Both the position numbers and the translations under genes were made by a program. A stretch of DNA of 64,000 nucleotides from Deinococcus hopiensis KR-140 (GTDB taxonomy: Bacteria > Deinococcota > Deinococci > Deinococcales > Deinococcaceae): the NCBI RefSeq assembly GCF_900176165.1, contig NZ_FWWU01000008.1, forward strand, positions 186,001 through 250,000. The letters run 5' to 3'. Below the pieces are notes generated by a model that searched no databases, was not told where the DNA came from, and saw only the letters and a program-made list of their open reading frames with translations. Of this stretch, positions 60,395 to 64,000 are shown piece by piece; the first letter of the stretch is position 1; every line of letters begins with the position of its first letter.

Positions 60395-60739
60395 TTAAGT
60401 GATGGTCCAGCGGTTACGTGCAGCCTGAGCGGTCTGCATGGACAGCTCACGCCATTCCTCACGGGCGTCGACCGAATTTGGGGAGCCTGTGCCGTAGTAC
60501 AGGGGGTAGACGTTGCTCGCGCCCCAGTACTGCGCAACCGTGTGGCCACCGCCCACGATGTTGACGTTCATCGCGTCCTGTACGGTGCGCGCGTAAGGCC
60601 GCTGGGGCGTCAGGACATCAACCAGCCGCTGAAAAATGCTACTCAGCTGCTGGAGCGTGTCATCGGTTGCCGCCTTGTTGTTCAGGGCTGCGAGCGTCGT
60701 TTCCGTCGCCACCCCGTCGAATGCGTTTCTCAGCGCCAT
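60395..60739 (-). CDS. Phage tail-region protein
   Basis: 114 aa, ATG 60739. Helical start (VATETTLAALNNKAATDDTL, QLSSIFQRLVDVL), then NVNIVGGGHTVAQYWGASNV. Probably a small tail or baseplate component. Confidence 0.65.
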   Translation of the reverse strand: MALRNAFDGVATETTLAALNNKAATDDTLQQLSSIFQRLVDVLTPQRPYARTVQDAMNVNIVGGGHTVAQYWGASNVYPLYYGTGSPNSVDAREEWRELSMQTAQAARNRWTIT

Positions 60740-60741
60740 TT

Positions 60742-60978
60742 TTAGCTCCCGTCCTCGATCCAGAGGGTGTAGCTGTTGCCGTCTGCCCCCAGGCCGGTCT
60801 GGACCCAGAGGTATTTCGCCCCGGCGGGCACCACCGGCTGGGTGGGCTGCACATAGAGATCCGGCGCGCCCTCCAGCCCGTTCAGGCGCGTCTCTGTGCT
60901 GTCCACACGCTGCCCAAGGGCTTTGATCGCGCTGCCAATACGGGTGGCGAGCGCGGAGAGTCGCGTCTCCAGGCTCAT
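60742..60978 (-). CDS. Small tail-fibre-type protein
   Basis: 78 aa, ATG 60978 overlapping the upstream stop. Coiled start (TRLSALATRIGSAIKALGQR) and a small beta end (KYLWVQTGLGADGNSYTLWI), close in wording to part of the 61480-62112 protein (GNQYTLWDD). Fibre or collar piece. Confidence 0.65.
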   Translation of the reverse strand: MSLETRLSALATRIGSAIKALGQRVDSTETRLNGLEGAPDLYVQPTQPVVPAGAKYLWVQTGLGADGNSYTLWIEDGS

Positions 60979-61469
60979 GGGGCCAGCGCCGCATTGAAGT
61001 CGGCCACCAGGTCACGCTCGGTGTCCCCGATGGCTGCCGCCGCCTGCGCACCAATGTTGTCCCGCGCCTGTGCCTGCTGCCCCGCAGTGAGCACCTGGGC
61101 CGCGTCGAAACGCACCCGGTTCCCCACGGCCGTCGTCAGGGCCGCCAGCCCACTCTCGTCTGCGGCGAGTTGGTCGACCAGTTCCTTCAGGGTGTCCAGC
61201 GCGGTGGGTGCGCCGTTCACCAGAGCGGAGATCGCGGCGCTGATGCGGGCCTCGGTCTTCTGGCTGCTGTAGGTCTTGCTCGCGCTGACACTGCTGTCAT
61301 CGATCTGCGTGCTGGCGAGCACCTGCGCGCGCAGCTCGTTCAGCGCGGCCACCAGGTTCGTTTTGTCGGTCGTGGTCAGGCTAGCGAGAGTACCGATCGT
61401 GGTCCGTACCGCCTTGAACTCGGTGCCAAGGCGGGTGATGAGATCACGGAGTTTCAGTTCCAGGCTCAT
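60975..61469 (-). CDS. Tail-fibre-type protein
   Basis: 164 aa, ATG 61469. Coiled repeats (LITRLGTEFKAVRTTIGTLA, ELVDQLAADESGLAALTTAV) and the fibre signature QVLTAGQQAQARDNIGA. Trimeric fibre segment likely. Confidence 0.75.
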   Translation of the reverse strand: MSLELKLRDLITRLGTEFKAVRTTIGTLASLTTTDKTNLVAALNELRAQVLASTQIDDSSVSASKTYSSQKTEARISAAISALVNGAPTALDTLKELVDQLAADESGLAALTTAVGNRVRFDAAQVLTAGQQAQARDNIGAQAAAAIGDTERDLVADFNAALAP

Positions 61470-61479
61470 GGGTGCTCCT

Positions 61480-62112
61480 TTACAGCAACTGGTTTTCGAA
61501 CCAGAGGGCGAGGTCAGCGACGTCCAACTCCGACTTGTCGGCCTTGGTTGTTTCGACTGCCGTCAGGCGCGTGGCGTGATCGCGGACATTGCCCGCGAGG
61601 TTCTCCTCGACGCGCTCCAGTAGAGCGACGCGGTCGAGCGTGGCCGTGCGGGTGGTCGCAATTACGGGAAGCATGACCGGCTGCCCGTCTGGGGAGCGCA
61701 GGGTCAGCGGCGAGAACAGATTGGGGGCGTTGCGCTCCCCCGGCTGGAGGGTCCCGGGATCGTCCCAGAGGGTGTACTGGTTGCCCCAACCGTCGCGCAA
61801 GGCCACAATCTCACCGAAGCCCGGGGGCACCGAGAAGCGGGCCTGGTCAGGAGCACCGGCTCCGGAGAGCGGCACCATCTCGTGCTCGATCTCGGCATAC
61901 GCCAGCCGGTCGACGCCCTGCTCCAGCGCGGTCAGGCGTACGTCCAGCGGCGCCACATCGGCGTCGTTGCCGGGTTCCCCTTGCACGCCGGGCGGGCCGG
62001 GCACTGCGACAGCCAGGGAGACCTCAATGCCACCGATGACCTCGTGTGGGGCTTCGACCGTGCCGCCACCCTGCACGCCGCCGACGCTAATGCGGTCGAG
62101 GTCAAGGGCCAC
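61480..62112 (-). CDS. Tail-fibre protein with short collagen-like stretch
   Basis: 210 aa, ATG 62112. GPPGVQGEPG near residue 40, then coil (LTALEQGVDRLAYAEIEHE), a beta domain (VALRDGWGNQYTLWDDPG), and a second coil (RVEENLAGNVRDHATRLTAV). Fits a phage tail-fibre subunit; overlaps its upstream neighbour by 11 nt. Confidence 0.75.
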   Translation of the reverse strand: MALDLDRISVGGVQGGGTVEAPHEVIGGIEVSLAVAVPGPPGVQGEPGNDADVAPLDVRLTALEQGVDRLAYAEIEHEMVPLSGAGAPDQARFSVPPGFGEIVALRDGWGNQYTLWDDPGTLQPGERNAPNLFSPLTLRSPDGQPVMLPVIATTRTATLDRVALLERVEENLAGNVRDHATRLTAVETTKADKSELDVADLALWFENQLL

Positions 62113-62539
62113 GGGTCACGTCCTTGCGGACCTTCAGACGGCCCGAGGCGATGGTCCACACAAGGTCCCCGAGTGGGTGCCCCGGGCGCGGCTCTGTGAG
62201 CTGTAGGTCGTAGTACAGGCCTTTCGCTGGACTGGGGAGGCCCTCCATGCGGGTTGCCGGGACGTGCAGGGCGATGCCGGAGACAGGAACTGTTCCGTCT
62301 GCAGCATCTTCAGGGAGGGGAAGGGTCACGATCTCCACTGCCCCGTCCACGTCGCTGGCATCCACGAGGGGCTCAGGGTCGTCGGGGGACTCACGCACCT
62401 GGAAGCGGAGGCCGGTGAAGCGGGCCTTAAGTTCGGCCACGTCGACGGGAGACATGGGAGCGCCGCCAACCTCCAGGGGCAGGAGGCGCTCCAGACTGTC
62501 CCCGCGCACGGCCGTGAAATCCAGAAGGGTCGTTTTCAT
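62102..62539 (-). CDS. Baseplate/tail accessory protein
   Basis: 145 aa, ATG 62539. Beta-rich (TTLLDFTAVRGDSLERLLPL, YDLQLTEPRPGHPLGDLVWT, SGRLKVRKDVT). This layout is common in small proteins next to phage fibre genes. No catalytic motif. Confidence 0.65.
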   Translation of the reverse strand: MKTTLLDFTAVRGDSLERLLPLEVGGAPMSPVDVAELKARFTGLRFQVRESPDDPEPLVDASDVDGAVEIVTLPLPEDAADGTVPVSGIALHVPATRMEGLPSPAKGLYYDLQLTEPRPGHPLGDLVWTIASGRLKVRKDVTRGP

Positions 62540-62550
62540 GGCACCTCGCA

Positions 62551-62577
62551 AAAGCCCCAGCCGGTGAGGACTGGGGC
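62551..62577 (-). terminator. Hairpin terminator between tail genes
   Basis: GCCCCAG and CTGGGGC arms; the minus strand continues TTTTGCG. Confidence 0.65.
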
Positions 62578-62594
62578 GGGGAGAAAGGGTGGGG

Positions 62595-64000
62595 TTACTG
62601 GGCACTGATGGACTTGACCAGGCGCGTGCCGGACCCAATGGTGCTGATCCCGAAAGCATCCGCCACCATCGGATCGTCCGCCACGGTGGCAGTAGCGCTC
62701 GCAGGCCGGACCCCACTGCCCGCATCCCACATCCGCAACTCCATCTGTCCGCCCCCGCGCTGCACCTCCACCCAAACGTCATTACTGGGGATGTCCGGAC
62801 CGTTTGCCCCTATGAATGTGGTGGTCACGTTGGTGCCCTGCAGAATCCCAGCGTCAAGCCGCGCTGTCGGGTTGGCTGCCGCTTTGTAGACCCAGATGCA
62901 AATGGCGCGGTTGTCGGACAGCCGGTGGAAGGCCCGCAGCATGACGCCGTTGCCCGGCGACGCGAGGAAGTTCGCCGTGGTGAACCGCATCGCCACTCGC
63001 GTCACGCCCTCCGGAAGGGCGTGCAGGATGCCCCTCGGCTGAGTATCGAACGGCGCGGCCACCTCCAACCCCGAGGCGGTCACCGTCCCTGACTCGCCGT
63101 ACACAATCCACCCCTCCCGCCCGGAGAGGTTGCCAGCAGAGAGGTCAGCGAACGTGCGGCTGTAGTTCGGCGTCGGCGGGGGCAGCACTGTGCCGCTCGC
63201 CCCTGTCGCGCGCATATCAACGTATTGCGCGATCAGCGTGTCACCAGAGCCCGTAGGGTGCAGGTTGTCGCTGTTCATAAACCCGCCTGGCCCACTCAGC
63301 CAGGGGGCCAGGTCCCGGCCTGTCTCAATAAGCTCCACTCTGCCGGGGAACTCGCGCATCAGTTGGGCGGCCACGTCGCGCTTTGCCTGACGCACCATCT
63401 CCATCGTGTACGTGAAGCCAGTCCCCCTGCGCGTGCCTTCCGCGTAATCACCTCGCCACAGCGGCGTGCAGACGTGGTAGAAGCAAGGCCCCCTGTTCAA
63501 GGTCCCGCGCCCCATAACCAAAGAGGCCCCGTAGATCGTGGACGTGTCGGTGCTGCCCGGCACTCCCAGGGGCAGATTCTGGTCGAAATCGTTCGCGCCG
63601 CCCATGTCAAAAACGTGCCCCCCGAAGCCGAGTGGCACCAGTGTGGGGTACCGGGACACCATCGGGTCTGTGCCGCCGACAGCGACCGTGCTGCCGTCCA
63701 CGCCGCCGTTGATGACCGAGCATCCCCGGAGGGCGGCCAGCTTGTTGAGCCATGACCCGGCATTGTCCCCGGCCAGATAGCCCCTCATGATGCTGTCGCC
63801 AATGCCGATCATCTCGGCAGTCCCCACCCAGGAGCCGGGCGTGGAATTGATGGTGATGGTGCCCGTGTCCGGATCCTGCTCCAGCGTGATCCCCGCGCCC
63901 GCCTGTAGGAGGGCTGCGATAGCGTCCTGCACATCGACAACTTGACCCACAGGGCTGGCCACCACGGGGGAGGTATTGCTCGTGACATAGAGCGTGATCG
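62595..64000 (-). CDS. Tail protein with SGNH-hydrolase domain, 5' part outside window
   Basis: The frame is open to the right edge (first residues ITLYVTSNTSPVV), so the start is not visible; at least 468 aa. SGNH blocks in order: GIGDSIMRG (Ser), VINGGVDGS (Gly), MGGANDFDQN (Asn) and SDNLHPTGSG (Asp-x-x-His). Such domains in phage tails remove acyl groups from surface glycans. The C-terminal half is a beta-sandwich (REGWIVYGESGTVTASGLEV, VWVEVQRGGGQMELRMWDAG), like a glycan-binding module. Confidence 0.85.
   Translation of the reverse strand, partial: ITLYVTSNTSPVVASPVGQVVDVQDAIAALLQAGAGITLEQDPDTGTITINSTPGSWVGTAEMIGIGDSIMRGYLAGDNAGSWLNKLAALRGCSVINGGVDGSTVAVGGTDPMVSRYPTLVPLGFGGHVFDMGGANDFDQNLPLGVPGSTDTSTIYGASLVMGRGTLNRGPCFYHVCTPLWRGDYAEGTRRGTGFTYTMEMVRQAKRDVAAQLMREFPGRVELIETGRDLAPWLSGPGGFMNSDNLHPTGSGDTLIAQYVDMRATGASGTVLPPPTPNYSRTFADLSAGNLSGREGWIVYGESGTVTASGLEVAAPFDTQPRGILHALPEGVTRVAMRFTTANFLASPGNGVMLRAFHRLSDNRAICIWVYKAAANPTARLDAGILQGTNVTTTFIGANGPDIPSNDVWVEVQRGGGQMELRMWDAGSGVRPASATATVADDPMVADAFGISTIGSGTRLVKSISAQ

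Overview
The window looks like part of a Deinococcus replicon, most likely a plasmid or megaplasmid. The reasons are high-GC coding, several very large secreted proteins of the Deinococcus DUF11/surface type, many IS families, many genes whose start codon lies about 6 nt after a TANNNT box (leaderless genes, abundant in Deinococcus), and an iteron-type replication origin beside a RepA-like initiator. The assignment is by inference. There is no rRNA, tRNA or core housekeeping gene in view.

Layout. 1-18.1 kb (minus strand): a surface-protein island. A partial secreted protein lies at the left edge. A compact run follows (10252 down to 1338): a small secreted protein, a 742-aa surface protein, a DUF11/SdrB-like protein and a predicted outer-membrane beta-barrel protein. 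Two more paralogues of the 742-aa protein lie at 11.1-13.2 and 16.0-18.1 kb, separated by small genes, an 81-bp inverted repeat and a dead integrase copy. 18.5-23.7 kb: IS remnants, a branched-chain amino-acid-type binding protein, an intact IS110-family transposase and a two-frame DDE transposase. 23.7-25.6 kb: RepA-like initiator and 13 iterons. 25.7-33 kb: duplicated signalling genes (a broken GGDEF gene, a single-domain response regulator, a pseudo-receiver), a cluster of three small secreted Cys peptides sharing a C-terminal motif, an IS630-type element and a protein of unknown family.

32.5-37.5 kb: a minus-strand group of phage-type genes including an RlpA-like protein. 38.0-39.0 kb: an intact tyrosine recombinase. 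39.2-43.0 kb: an AT-rich cassette of unknown genes framed by IS66 material. 43-47 kb: phage scraps, a small P-loop kinase, small membrane proteins. 47-50.6 kb: the second copy of the unknown-family gene (amber-interrupted), an intact GAF-GAF-GGDEF protein and the second response regulator. 50.7-53.6 kb: a small peptide with a RiPP-leader-like motif and a large M23-peptidase lipoprotein. 53.9-55.1 kb: a decayed IS4-type element. 55.3-64 kb: the late end of a prophage or tail-like particle (GH19 endolysin, holin candidates, fibre proteins, SGNH-hydrolase tail protein running off the right edge).

How it fits together: replication is encoded centrally. Envelope and surface functions dominate the left. 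c-di-GMP-type signalling pairs (GGDEF plus receiver) are duplicated on both sides of the phage segment, and IS elements have scrambled the junctions. The most unusual items are the three small C-x-x-G-A-x-C-x-Q-Q secreted peptides (27.2-28.0 kb), the RiPP-leader-like peptide (50.76 kb), the helically phased iteron array, and the very regular leaderless promoter architecture.
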